Shown here: piece by piece, positions 7,333 through 17,600 of the stretch
Numbering within the stretch: the stretch's first letter is position 1
Layout: every line of letters starts with the position of its first letter
Source: Nitrospirota bacterium
Lineage (GTDB): Bacteria; Nitrospirota; Nitrospiria; Nitrospirales; UBA8639
Length of the DNA stretch: 64,000 nucleotides
Assembly (NCBI GenBank): GCA_003695915.1
Contig: RFGF01000014.1
Location: 1-64,000 of the forward strand
Reading direction: 5' to 3'
Position numbers and translations under genes: made by a program
The notes under the pieces: model-generated
The model's input: the letters and a program-made list of their open reading frames with translations, nothing else
Told to the model about the DNA's origin: nothing
Database searches by the model: none

Positions 7333-9081
7333 ATGAGTTCAGCCCAAACGTTTCGACTCGTGTTAATCAAGCCGTCTCACTACGATGATGACGGCTACGT
7401 CATCCAATGGGTTCGTTCATCGATTCCGTCCAATACGCTCGCAGTACTGTACGGATTGGCCTTAGACTGTGCCCAACGCCAGGTGCTGGGAAAGAACGTC
7501 GAGATTATCGTCGATCCTTATGATGAAACCAATACCGTCATTCCGGTCAAACGGATCATCCGCGCCATCAAACGAGCCGGACGCGGCATGGTGGGCTTGG
7601 TCGGCGTCCAATCCAATCAATTTCCCCATGCGGTCGATCTGGCCGATCGATTCATCGCCGCCGGGATCCCTGTTGTGATCGGCGGCTTTCATGTCAGCGG
7701 GTGTCTGGCCATGTTGCCGAAGATTCCACCAGATATTCAAGCCGCGATCGATAAGGGTATCACAATTTTTGCAGGCGAAGCTGAAGAGCACTTGGCGGAT
7801 ATCCTGCGCGATGCCTATCACGGCCGCTTGAAGCCTATCTATAATTATATGGATTACTTACCTGATCTCAGCCACGCGCCCTCGCCCTACCTTCCTGCTC
7901 CAATCATCAACAAAACACTCCGTCGTTTGTCGAGTTTCGACGCCGGTCGCGGATGTCCGTTTCAATGCAGCTTTTGCACGATCATCAACGTCCAAGGACG
8001 GAAATCGCGCTGGCGTTCCGCTGACGACATCGAAGCCTTGATTCGACGCAATCTTGCCCAAGGTGTGCGCCGCTTTTTCATCACCGACGATGACTTTGCA
8101 CGCAACAAGGATTGGGAAGCCATCCTGGATCGGTGTATCGCGATGCGGGAGCAAGAGCACCTGCCTATTTCGTTTACGATTCAAGTCGACACCATGTGTC
8201 ATAAGATTCCGCGCTTCATCGAAAAATGCGCTCGGGCAGGCGCACGCAACGTGTTTATCGGTCTCGAAAACATCAACCCGGATTCATTGGTCGGCGCCAA
8301 AAAGCGCCAAAACAAAATCTGGGAATATCGCAAAATGATCCAGGCCTGGAAAGATCATGGCTGTACCACGGTGGCGGGGTATATCTTGGGCTTTCCCACG
8401 GATACACCGGAAAGCATTGCGCGGGACATCGAAATCATTAAAAAGGAACTCCCGCTCGATTGCCTGGAATTTTTTTGCCTGACCCCGCTCCCTGGCTCGG
8501 AAGATCACAAAAGGCTGTATGAACAGGGCGTCTGGATGGATCCGGACATGAACAACTACGACTTGGAACACGTCACGATGGCCCATCCCCGCATGTCCAA
8601 GGAAACCTGGCAGCAGACGTACCGGCAGGCCTGGCAGCAATACTATACGTTGGATCACGTAGAGACCGTCATTCGCCGAGCGGCGGCGAAAGGGCAGAAC
8701 ATCAACAAAGTGACCTCCTTTTTGACGTGGTTCTACGGCTGTATGACCATCGAAGGGATTCATCCTTTGGAAGCCGGGATTTTCCGACGAAAAGTCCGCA
8801 CCATGCGGCGGAGCGGTCTTCCGCTCGAGCATCCCTTGGTGTTCTATCCGAAACGGGTGTGGGAAGTGCTGGAATCCGGCGTTCGATGGGGATGGCTGAT
8901 CTGGCAGCATCAACGTATCCTAAAACGCGTGAAACGCGACCCCGCCAGACGAACGTACATGGATCACGCGCTCGCACCGGTGCTCGAGCATGAAGACGAA
9001 GACTCGGACCTCATCAAAACCTATGTGGACCGCATTCCCCTCGCTCACCTCACCAAAACCAAAGCCACAATGCCCCATTAA
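7333..9081 (+). CDS. B12-binding-domain radical SAM protein
   Basis: A 582-residue protein. The N-terminal third resembles a cobalamin-binding Rossmann domain (VGLVGVQSNQFPHAVDLAD, GIPVVIGGFHVSG, IFAGEAEEHLADIL). The radical SAM core has Cys208, Cys212 and Cys215 in GCPFQCSFC, which bind the 4Fe-4S cluster that cleaves S-adenosylmethionine, then FITDDDFARN, NVFIGLEN and GYILGFPTDTPES. The C-terminal part is helical, as in uncharacterised relatives of methylthiotransferases and hopanoid or lipid modifiers. The substrate cannot be read from the sequence. The open frame extends upstream to 7204, but ATG 7333 (MSSAQTFRL) begins right at the conserved domain. It meets the DUF488 gene tail to tail. 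Confidence 0.88.
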   Translation: MSSAQTFRLVLIKPSHYDDDGYVIQWVRSSIPSNTLAVLYGLALDCAQRQVLGKNVEIIVDPYDETNTVIPVKRIIRAIKRAGRGMVGLVGVQSNQFPHAVDLADRFIAAGIPVVIGGFHVSGCLAMLPKIPPDIQAAIDKGITIFAGEAEEHLADILRDAYHGRLKPIYNYMDYLPDLSHAPSPYLPAPIINKTLRRLSSFDAGRGCPFQCSFCTIINVQGRKSRWRSADDIEALIRRNLAQGVRRFFITDDDFARNKDWEAILDRCIAMREQEHLPISFTIQVDTMCHKIPRFIEKCARAGARNVFIGLENINPDSLVGAKKRQNKIWEYRKMIQAWKDHGCTTVAGYILGFPTDTPESIARDIEIIKKELPLDCLEFFCLTPLPGSEDHKRLYEQGVWMDPDMNNYDLEHVTMAHPRMSKETWQQTYRQAWQQYYTLDHVETVIRRAAAKGQNINKVTSFLTWFYGCMTIEGIHPLEAGIFRRKVRTMRRSGLPLEHPLVFYPKRVWEVLESGVRWGWLIWQHQRILKRVKRDPARRTYMDHALAPVLEHEDEDSDLIKTYVDRIPLAHLTKTKATMPH

Positions 9082-9440
9082 GAAGATCCGCCCATGCGCC
9101 GCTCAAGGTATTCTTTTAAAGCGACGGCGTTATTGTGCTGTGTGTCAGATGCGGTGTACACCAGCGTGACCGTTCGGTTCTGAGCAAGCTCCACTAACTC
9201 CTGAATAATCGCCGGCCGTTGATCGAGTTCCGCCCAATACCGCGTCTTGAACGCTTCCCACTTGGCCGGGTCATGACGGAACCATTGGCGAAGTTCGGTC
9301 GACGGCGCTACCTCCTTCACCCAGCGATCGACGTGCGCCTTCTCCTTGGATAGTCCGCGCGGCCACAATCGCTCGACGAAAATTCGAACGCCATCCCGCG
9401 TGGATGGAGGCTCATAGACCCGTTTGAGGCGAATAGCCAT
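9078..9440 (-). CDS. DUF488 family protein
   Basis: A 120-residue protein matching the short DUF488 class throughout: IRLKRVYEPPSTRDGVRIFV, ERLWPRGLSKEKA, WVKEVAPSTELRQWFRHDP, FKTRYWAEL, and TLVYTASDTQHNNAVAL. The function of the family is unknown. Its stop overlaps the stop of the radical SAM gene by 3 bases. Confidence 0.9.
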   Translation of the reverse strand: MAIRLKRVYEPPSTRDGVRIFVERLWPRGLSKEKAHVDRWVKEVAPSTELRQWFRHDPAKWEAFKTRYWAELDQRPAIIQELVELAQNRTVTLVYTASDTQHNNAVALKEYLERRMGGSS

Positions 9441-9466
9441 AGCTGCCCCTATTCCCTATCTTCCGT

Positions 9467-10249
9467 TCATTGCGCATCGTGAAAAATGAGGCCTAACGCC
9501 CAGCGCTCGCCGGAATGCACAAGACTGACCCCGTGACGCATCGTCGCACGAACAGGGCCGCGCCTGCCGGTGACAGGACGTTCCGAGACCGGAAAGATAA
9601 TGAGATCGCCGCGATCCGGTGTGACCACTGTGGCTCGCGATTGCTGCCGGGGACGCTGTTCCAGCAGGATGAACTCCCCGCCAGTGAAGTCGTGGTCCTT
9701 GCGACTGAGCAAGACCATCGCTTGCAAGGGGAAAACTATCGGTCCGTACACATCGCGATGCAAACAATTGAATCCTCCTGCCCGGTACTGGAGCAAGAGC
9801 GGAGTCGGGTTCATCTGCCCCGATGATCGGCACTGGTCTTGAAATTTCTGAAAAGATCGGGGATACCGCATCTGGCGGCCCAAATCCGCCATCATGCGGT
9901 TGGCGAGCGGAACCAATGCGGCATACAAGCGACATCGAACAAGGGCCACCCACTCGGGCAAGGGGTCGGCGAAATACGCATACTCGCCTACCCCGAACCG
10001 ATAGCGCGCCATGTCTATGCGACGCCGAAAAACCTGTTCATTCGCAGAGAGATTCTTGAGCGCCGCGCACACACAAGGATCGATAGCATGGCGAATACGG
10101 GCATACCCGCGTGTGGAGAGATCGCGCCCGATCTCTCCCCAATTCCATTTTTCGAGCGCTGGAAGGGATAGCGGTGACACAGAGAACGAGTGTTGATCGT
10201 TGCAGGACAAACGATCGTACCGATGCCGTTTGGCCTCATCCCTCTTCAT
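9467..10249 (-). CDS. 2OG-Fe(II) oxygenase
   Basis: 260 residues. The Fe(II)-binding facial triad is visible as His164 and Asp166 (CLHRDVYG) and His239 (MRHGVS), with Arg249 (GERWAL) placed to bind 2-oxoglutarate. Between them are VLLSRKDHDFTGGEFILLEQ and RGDLIIFPVSERPV, the usual jelly-roll strands. Such enzymes hydroxylate proteins, nucleic acids or small molecules; the substrate here is unknown. The N-terminal 150 residues are helical and may recognise the substrate. The gene appears monocistronic. Confidence 0.85.
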   Translation of the reverse strand: MKRDEAKRHRYDRLSCNDQHSFSVSPLSLPALEKWNWGEIGRDLSTRGYARIRHAIDPCVCAALKNLSANEQVFRRRIDMARYRFGVGEYAYFADPLPEWVALVRCRLYAALVPLANRMMADLGRQMRYPRSFQKFQDQCRSSGQMNPTPLLLQYRAGGFNCLHRDVYGPIVFPLQAMVLLSRKDHDFTGGEFILLEQRPRQQSRATVVTPDRGDLIIFPVSERPVTGRRGPVRATMRHGVSLVHSGERWALGLIFHDAQ

Positions 10250-10429
10250 TCTTCCCGGTATCGTAATGTTTCAGCTAGCTCCGTTCAATGCAGAACGATC
10301 ATGCTGTATCGGGGCAAGCGCACGTACATCAATCATGGCCCCCTTCTGGCAAACAATAGGAAGATTGGAGAGAAAGCAGGAGAGAAGCGTGCATCAAACG
10401 GAATTGCAGAACGCCGAAGCAAAAGGATA

Positions 10430-11638
10430 TTACGATGTGCTAACAGGCTCGACCATCGACCCGGTCGCCTTCGGGCCGAGCGTCGTGTCCGTATCGGGCT
10501 CATAGGGTAGGATCACGCGGATCGGTTCTTGAATAGGACGCGTGCCGGCAATGTGCTGCAGACGGGAAACGATCCATTCCGTCAACTCTTGTCCCTTGGC
10601 AACTAAAAGATTGCCTTTCTGATCATAAATGTTATCGGCCAGGACCATGTGCGGTGCAAGTTCGCGCAAAGCAAGAGCGACAAGCTCGAATTTTTGTTCG
10701 GGGACAAAGACGACTTTCAATGCGTGAAGGATAGCCGGATCGTACCAAGCGGCTTGTGCTTGGAGGCGTTCATACGCTTCGCTTCGGGGAAGATCCTGCA
10801 TCCGGAGCGCGTCGAAATCGAATGCCACCTTGAGAAGCCGCGCCCCCAGGGGGATCGCCTCCCCTTTTCGTTCATCGCGCGGGGTTCCCGAGCCGTCGTA
10901 ATGCTTATGCTGATAGGCAATGATTTCGGCAATTTCTTCCATACGGGGAATGTTGGCCAGAATGTCTGCTCCGGTGCAGGTTTGCTGGTAGAAGGCTTGC
11001 GTTTCAGCGGACGTGAGCGGGACGCCGCTGTTGAGCTTTTTCAGAATCGACTCGGACAGGACCACACACCCGATTTGGGAGAGCGATGCGGCAATTTCGA
11101 ATCGCCAAATGTCTGAAAGTCCTAGATGTTCGGCTAATCCTTTCACATACCGTTTGAGCCGTGCGGCTCGTCCGAAGGCTTCCGGGTTGACCAACGCCAG
11201 CACATCGGCCAACGCCTTCAATGAACCTGTCAGAGTCTGTTCCAACAACTCTTTTTCTGCACGGATTAGTCGGTATTGCGTCAGGCCAGCATCGAGGGCT
11301 CTGGCAAACGCGTCCGGCGGACAGGGCTTGGTCAGAAACCGGAGAATTTCGCCTTGGTTCACCGCCTCGATGGCCGTTTCCAGATCGACGTTGCCGGTCA
11401 ACATCATCCGAACCGTGTCTGGGGCCATGATCCGCACCCGTTGCAAAAACTCAATACCGTCCATCCCGGGCATGCGGCAATCCGAAATCACGACGGCAAA
11501 GGGTCCGTGAGTGGCGAGGATGTCCAAGCCTTCCGCTCCACTTTGCGCTGTTCTGATGTCGTAGCGATGACGAAACTGTCGCTGGTAAGCTGACAGGACA
11601 TTCGGTTCATCGTCGACCAACAAGATCGTTTCAGTCAT
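10430..11638 (-). CDS. Response regulator with degenerate HD-GYP domain
   Basis: 402 residues: receiver domain (about 1-120) with acidic pocket DDE, phospho-acceptor Asp53 (SDCRMPG) and the KPCP lysine, then a helical linker, then an HD-GYP-like domain (about 140-310). The motifs that normally bind the metal pair are altered: the usual LLHDIG is LSQIG here, and VADVYDAL has become VAFDFDAL, while HKHYDGSGTP and GEAIPLGARLL remain. It may therefore bind rather than cleave c-di-GMP. It is the third gene of a three-gene signalling operon, starting 16 bases after the REC-HDOD gene ends. Confidence 0.87.
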   Translation of the reverse strand: MTETILLVDDEPNVLSAYQRQFRHRYDIRTAQSGAEGLDILATHGPFAVVISDCRMPGMDGIEFLQRVRIMAPDTVRMMLTGNVDLETAIEAVNQGEILRFLTKPCPPDAFARALDAGLTQYRLIRAEKELLEQTLTGSLKALADVLALVNPEAFGRAARLKRYVKGLAEHLGLSDIWRFEIAASLSQIGCVVLSESILKKLNSGVPLTSAETQAFYQQTCTGADILANIPRMEEIAEIIAYQHKHYDGSGTPRDERKGEAIPLGARLLKVAFDFDALRMQDLPRSEAYERLQAQAAWYDPAILHALKVVFVPEQKFELVALALRELAPHMVLADNIYDQKGNLLVAKGQELTEWIVSRLQHIAGTRPIQEPIRVILPYEPDTDTTLGPKATGSMVEPVSTS

Positions 11639-11654
11639 TGATCACGCTCCTTCC

Positions 11655-12854
11655 TCAGACAGGAACACTGCCCAGATCGCGCCATGTGGCAATACGCTCG
11701 CTCAATCCGAGCGAGTCCAAATACGCCATATCTACCTCGTCGGAGGCGCCGGTTCGCTCCAATCCATCCGTCGTGTCGTGCAATAGCGCATTCGCGACAT
11801 GGACAGCCGTGAGCGGACTCCATTGGCGAGTGGGGCAGCTGTGCGGATTATGATGAAATGCCACGGCTTCGACAACCGACGTCGACAATCCCCACAAGCC
11901 AAGGAGATACGCACCGATTTCGGCATGGGTGGCTCCCAACGTATGACGTTCCGCTTCTTCCAACGAGAGCTGCTCGCGCGCCGCAATCTGAAACGTTTCC
12001 TGGTAAGCATCGGGCAACTGGGAAGCCAACAGCAGCACACCGAGATCGTGCAACAATCCAGCCGCTAACGTTTCTTCCAGCATTCGTCGATCCCCGTTTT
12101 CCGCCAACACAATGTTCCGGGCATATTCCCCGACTGCCAAGCTGTGCGCCCAAAATCGATCATAGATGAACCCGGAGGCCATCTGGGAACCGATTTGCTC
12201 GAAAATTTTCACGGAGAGGACCAAGGTTTTGAGCGTATCTAAGCCGAGAAACAGGACCGCCTGAACGGGATCGGCAATCGGACGATGTGCTCCGAAAAAC
12301 GCAGAGTTCACTAATTTCAGCAACTTGGCCGTCATGCTGATATCCTGCGCCACGATCGCAGCGGCACGGTCGACGCTGCTGTTCGACGACTTCAACTCGT
12401 TTTCCAATTCCAGATACAAGGACGGAAGCGGGGGAATCGTCTCTACTTGCGCGACCAGCTGCTTGAGACGGTCATTGCTCAAATAGTCACCGAGCATACA
12501 GGCGCGGTTGATGGTGCGTTTCAAGACATCGGCCTCGCAGGGTTTTGCCAAATATTGGTGTGCGGGTCCGATGGCGCTCATGATCATTTCTGCATCGGAT
12601 TGCCCAGAGAGCAGAATCCGCACGGTGTGGGGAAACCGCCGTTTGACTTCTTCGAGAAGCTGGACCCCGTTGATGACAGGCATCCGGACATCGGACACGA
12701 TGACATCGAAAGATGTGCGGCCGAGTTGGTCGAGGGCCTCCTGCCCACCCAAAGCGAACGCCATCTCCCATTCGTGACGCATTGACCGTAGCATGCGCTT
12801 CAACCCCTGAAGCAAATTGGGATCATCGTCGACGAACAAAATGCGGCGTGTCAT
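11655..12854 (-). CDS. Response regulator REC-HDOD
   Basis: 399 residues. Receiver domain (about 1-120): VDDDPN acidic pocket, phospho-acceptor Asp55 (SDVRMP), KPCE lysine. HDOD domain (about 135-340): VETIPPLPSLYLELENEL, then IVAQDISMTAKLLKLVNSAF, FLGLDTLKTLVLS, FWAHSLAVGEYAR, GLLHDLGVLLLASQLPDAY. HDOD proteins act in signalling without a settled enzymatic activity. ATG 12854 is preferred over the in-frame TTG two codons earlier because it forms an ATGA overlap with the histidine kinase stop, showing translational coupling. Confidence 0.92.
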   Translation of the reverse strand: MTRRILFVDDDPNLLQGLKRMLRSMRHEWEMAFALGGQEALDQLGRTSFDVIVSDVRMPVINGVQLLEEVKRRFPHTVRILLSGQSDAEMIMSAIGPAHQYLAKPCEADVLKRTINRACMLGDYLSNDRLKQLVAQVETIPPLPSLYLELENELKSSNSSVDRAAAIVAQDISMTAKLLKLVNSAFFGAHRPIADPVQAVLFLGLDTLKTLVLSVKIFEQIGSQMASGFIYDRFWAHSLAVGEYARNIVLAENGDRRMLEETLAAGLLHDLGVLLLASQLPDAYQETFQIAAREQLSLEEAERHTLGATHAEIGAYLLGLWGLSTSVVEAVAFHHNPHSCPTRQWSPLTAVHVANALLHDTTDGLERTGASDEVDMAYLDSLGLSERIATWRDLGSVPV

Positions 12855-14551
12855 GAGCAAGCCTTCTTGTGCACTCCATCGTGAAGAGGCAACCGAACGA
12901 TGAACGTCGTTCCTTGGTTCACTTCCGTTTCGAACGTAATCTGGCCTCCATGTTTTTTGACCACGACATCATGGGCAATGGCCAAGCCTTGCCCCGTTCC
13001 TTTGCCCACTTGTTTGGTCGTAAAAAACGGATCGAATATTTTATTCCGAATCGCAGGAGGAATGCCCGGACCTGTATCGGCGACCCGAATCTCGATCCAC
13101 TCACCGTCCACGCGAGTCGACACCGTAATAGTGCCTTTTTGGTCACCGTCCGGACTTACTACCTCGGCGATGGCATGAGCGGCATTGACGATGAGATTCA
13201 ACAACACTTGATTGAGCTCTCCCGGCAGACACGGGACCAGGGGCAAGGCAGGATCCAAATCGGTCACGAGATCGGCCACATATTTCCATTCGTTCCTGGA
13301 AATGGTGACGGTGCTGTGAATGGCTTTATTTAAATCGGTGGGTTTTTTCTCGATGAGGCCTGGATGGGAAAAATCCTTCATCGCCCGAACGATACTCGCC
13401 ACACGTTCCGCCCCTTCCAGCGATTGCTTAAGCGCGGTGGGAATCTCTTCGCGCATATAGTCCAGATCGGCGGCCTCCAGCGCAGTTTTCGCCTGTTCCA
13501 TCGTAGAGGGATTCACGGTGCCCGTACACACCGTATGATACAGTTCCTCCAGCGCATCCAACGCGGTTTGAATGGCCGCGAAACTCTCTTGCAAAAATCG
13601 CAAGTTGTCGCTGACGTATTGAGTCGGAGTATTGATTTCATGGGCGATTCCTGCAGCCAGTTGACCGATGGATTCCATCTTTTGCGCAAGGGCCAGTTGC
13701 GCTTCCATCTGTTTGTGTTCCGTAATATCGGCACCGAGCAGCAGGATACCCCATCGATTGCCGGACTCGCTCACCAGGGGATTGAGGGAAATTTCCAAAA
13801 ATCCCTTCTTGCCCGAGGGGCGATCATATGTCATCTCGTCGAGCCGTATATGGGTCTTCTGTGTATCGCAGCGCAACACAGCGTCCATGACCGTCGGCCA
13901 ATCCCATTGAATGCCGACTTCGGCAAAGGAACAACCCACAGCTCGGGATGCCGGGATCATGAAGGTCTGTTCGGCGGCCTGATTCCATCGGCATATTTTT
14001 CCATTTTCATCGATTTCAATTAAAATTGACGAAATAGACGTGATCAGTTCCTGTGTTTCCACGAGGGCCCGTCGCAACTCGTGTTTGGAACGGATCAAGT
14101 GGTGTTGCAGTTTGAGCGTCCGCACGCCCACGCCGATGCGGGCCCGCAGTTCATCTTCGTTCACAGGTTTGCCAAGATAATCGTCAGCGCCAGCCTCCAA
14201 GGCCGCAACTTTGTCGGCTCCCTGGGCTTTCGAGGTCACGATAATCAGATAGGGTTGCTCCAGTGTCTCCTTCTGCCGAATCTCTTTGCAGACTTGGATG
14301 CCGTTCAGACCGGGCATCTCCCAATCCAGCACAGCGATCAACGGCCCTTGGGAGTCGGACATCGCGGTCAACGCCTCTCGGCCATCGGCAACCGTGCTCA
14401 CCTCAAACCCCCACTCGGTGAGCATGGTCTGGAGCATCGTTCGAAAGAGCGCGCTATCATCGGCGACAACAATGCGCACCGGCTGATCTCCGTGATCGGG
14501 AACATGCCAGCTCCGCGCTGCATACCTGTTCAAGGTATTCGTGGATGGCAT
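12851..14551 (-). CDS. Hybrid sensor histidine kinase REC-PAS-HisKA-HATPase
   Basis: 566 residues. An N-terminal receiver (about 25-145; DDS pocket, phospho-acceptor Asp76 in LDWEMPG, GKPV lysine) precedes a PAS domain (about 165-285; IEIDENGKICRWNQAAEQ), a HisKA domain with phospho-acceptor His304 in AGIAHEINTPTQYV, and a HATPase_c domain (ELNQVLLNLIVNAAHAI, VADTGPGIP, FFTTKQVGKGTGQGL). No membrane segment is present, so it is cytoplasmic and probably receives its input through the receiver or PAS domain. It heads an operon with the two response regulators downstream. The INTP variant groups it with PAS-linked kinases that use a long loop after the His box. Confidence 0.93.
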   Translation of the reverse strand: MPSTNTLNRYAARSWHVPDHGDQPVRIVVADDSALFRTMLQTMLTEWGFEVSTVADGREALTAMSDSQGPLIAVLDWEMPGLNGIQVCKEIRQKETLEQPYLIIVTSKAQGADKVAALEAGADDYLGKPVNEDELRARIGVGVRTLKLQHHLIRSKHELRRALVETQELITSISSILIEIDENGKICRWNQAAEQTFMIPASRAVGCSFAEVGIQWDWPTVMDAVLRCDTQKTHIRLDEMTYDRPSGKKGFLEISLNPLVSESGNRWGILLLGADITEHKQMEAQLALAQKMESIGQLAAGIAHEINTPTQYVSDNLRFLQESFAAIQTALDALEELYHTVCTGTVNPSTMEQAKTALEAADLDYMREEIPTALKQSLEGAERVASIVRAMKDFSHPGLIEKKPTDLNKAIHSTVTISRNEWKYVADLVTDLDPALPLVPCLPGELNQVLLNLIVNAAHAIAEVVSPDGDQKGTITVSTRVDGEWIEIRVADTGPGIPPAIRNKIFDPFFTTKQVGKGTGQGLAIAHDVVVKKHGGQITFETEVNQGTTFIVRLPLHDGVHKKACS

Positions 14552-14670
14552 CAGTGACCAATCCTTCGAACGAGATCCATGGAACGAGGGGCCTCATCGA
14601 TCCCTGGATACTCTTTCGTCACCTGATGGCGTGACTTGAGAAACAGGAAGACGGTCAGAAAGGCCTGCCG

Positions 14671-17600
14671 TTAGGCGGAGGACGACATCCGCACGAGACG
14701 AGGTTCCGCAAGAATCATGTGAAGGGCTGCGCACAGATGGTCGGCATCGGACCGTGAAAAGACCAGCGGCGGTTTGATTTTAAGAACATTGCGATGGATG
14801 CCGTCGGCACCGAGCAAAATGCCATAATCTTTCAGCCGTTCCACGACAAAGGTCGCTTCGGTGGGAGCCGGCTCTTTGGTCTCGGAATCGCGCACGAATT
14901 CCACGCCGAGGAACAAGCCGTGCCCACGCACCTCGCCGATCATCGGAAAGCGTGCTTGGACAGCCAGCAATTGTTCCTTGAGATAGTGCCCCACCTCCAG
15001 CGCCTGCTGCTGCAACCCTTCGCGGTCGATCACCTCCAAGACCGTTTGCCCCACCGCGCAGGCCACAGGATTGCCGCCGAAGGTATTGAAATACTCCATA
15101 CCATCGTCGAACGCGTCGGCAATGGCCCGCGTTGTCACGACCGCTCCGATCGGATAGCCATTCCCCAGCGGCTTTCCCATCGTCACGATATCGGGGACCA
15201 CATCCTGCGTTTGGAAGCCCCAGAAATGGCTTCCCATCCGGCCCAGGCCGATCTGGACCTCATCGGCGATGCATACGCCCCCGGCCTCGCGAACGATGCG
15301 ATACGCTTCCTGCAAATACCCCGGCGGCGGAATGATCTGTCCCCCACAACTCGGCATCGGTTCACTGAGAAAAGCCATAAGCCTTCGTCCGGATACCGAC
15401 AACTGGCTCACGATCTCCTGAATGGATTGTCCATACAAGATGCCAGCCGTTTGCCAGACTCGATACCGGCCTCGATAACAATCTGGCAAAGGCGCGACAT
15501 GCACCCAAGACGGCGCCCCCTTTCCTCCTGGTCCATGGAACTTATATGGGCTCACATCGACTAACGTGGATGTATTGCCATGGTAGCCGCCCTCCACGAC
15601 GATCACGTCCGTCCCGTGCGTATAGGCCCGAGCTAAGCGCAAGGCCAACTCGTTAGCTTCGCTGCCGGAGCAGACGAAATAGCAGACCCGAAGCGGTTCG
15701 GGGAGTGTCGCGCACAGCCGGTCGGCACACTCCATCAATACGTCATAGAGATACCGTGTGTTCGTCGTGAGGAGCGACAGCTGTCGCCGTGCCGCTTCCA
15801 CCACGGCGGGATGCCCATGTCCGACCTGGCAGACATTATTGGCGGCATCCAAGTAGGCTCTCCCCCAGTAGTCATAGACATGCTGTCTCCAGCCTTGCAC
15901 CAGTTTCAGCGGGCGTCGGTATGCCAGGCTGACGGATTTGCCTATCATACGGCGCCGATGCTCGATCAACTCCTGCGGTGTCCGATCTTGCGGGGCTGCG
16001 GACAGTCCAGGAATCCGGAGAAGGAGATTGGGGTCCGGACACAGCGATAGCCAAACGCCCCGGTCGCGGGGAGCACAGACCCCAGGAAAATTGTCCTTCC
16101 GATCCAGCAGATCGACAATGAGTTGGACGTGGACGTGAGGCGGCCAACCGCCGTTGACCGCAGGATCCCCGATGGTTCCGAGTTGCTCACCTGTCTTGAC
16201 CGCCATACCGGGCCGCCATCGATCCAAGGACTCCGCACTCAAATGTCCATACAACGTAAAAAATTCGGTACCGGGTTCGGGTTCATGCCGCAGGATGATC
16301 GTCGGGCCATAATCGAGTGGCCGATCGTGATTGCCTACACTCCAGATCGTTCCTTCGAGCGGCGCAAACACCGGAGCCCCGACGTCTTGAAAAATATCCA
16401 TCCCCAGATGGACCGTCCGGTATTCCTCCACTGGAGTGACAGACGCGCCGTACGCCTCGGAGGTATAGCATCGACGGGGCTCGTCGTACCGGCCGATGCC
16501 CGCTGCCGCCCCATCGGCCTGGATGCGATCGAACAATGCGCGCGTCCACGCTTCGCGGTCATGGACATCCGGCACGTGAGCCCATTCCGGATTCCCGGGA
16601 CGCAAATCGAAGACGCTGACGGCGCTGTGCGACAGATCGGGCAACACGATCGACGCGAAGCGATCCCTCCGAGTTTCGAGCCACTTCACCACCGCAACCG
16701 TCTTGGGACAGGCTGGAAACCCACAGGCATCGCGAAAGATATAGTGGGCCAGGCGAGGATTGAGCGAAGCCAGTCGATCCAACGCCGCCCACGCCGATTG
16801 CTCGGATGCTCTGGCGTCATAATTGCCGGGATTCGCAACCGCACGAAACGCCGCAATGGAGACACTTAGGCATAACCGCATGGCCATCAGATCGAAGAGG
16901 AGCGCTAGTTCCTGTTCCGTCAACGGAAAGATGTCATGATACGCATGCACCACACAGGCTGCCGCATAAAGGGGATCGGATCGGTCGAGGATGGCATAGG
17001 CCGCACAAATCGCCACTTCGCAGACCGTGGCCGTCTGCACGATATCGCCGAAATCGATCACTCCGCTTACCGTTTCGGCTTCCCCTGTTCTCTCATTTGC
17101 ATTGGCCAAAAGATTGTCGTCATTGCCATCGTTGTGAATGACACTGGTTCGGAGCGATGACAGCGCTGGCTCGACATGGGCGATCCACCGCTCGAGAAAC
17201 GACCTCACCAACACCTGCCGTTCGCCACACCCGATAAAAGGTAGATAACGGGGAAGCACGGTCTTAGCACGACACACATCCCAATCGAGCTCTCGTGTTC
17301 CGAGCCGATGCGGAAACATCGCGAGGGCACGATCCAGGTGACCCAATACCACGCCCATGTCGGCCAGCATGTCCGAAGACAGAGGGCGGAGCCTGCCCAC
17401 AGGCTCCCCTGGAACATAGGTCAGCAAGCTGACAGGGTAGGCGGTCCCATCACTATCGGTAATATCGACCAAGGTGGATCCTTCTTTCGTCCGGCAGAGA
17501 CCGGGAACGGTCACAGGAAGATCATGACGGGCCAGATGCTCAAGGACCGCGTGTTGGCCGGTGAGGGCCTCGCGAGACTCCGAAGGATTGGCGATCTTCA

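Noticed and set aside
8284-8913. A 209-codon - strand frame inside the radical SAM gene
   Set aside because: It is the complement of a well-supported coding frame and shows no motif or ribosome binding site.
11655-12854. The HDOD protein as an active HD phosphohydrolase
   Set aside because: It retains LLHDLG by chance of the family pattern, but HDOD proteins lack the full HD ligand set, so no enzyme activity is claimed.
14794-17141. Long + strand frames (256 and 248 codons) opposite the fusion gene
   Set aside because: Their sequence is Arg/His/Pro-rich without motifs, as expected for the antisense of a GC-rich gene.
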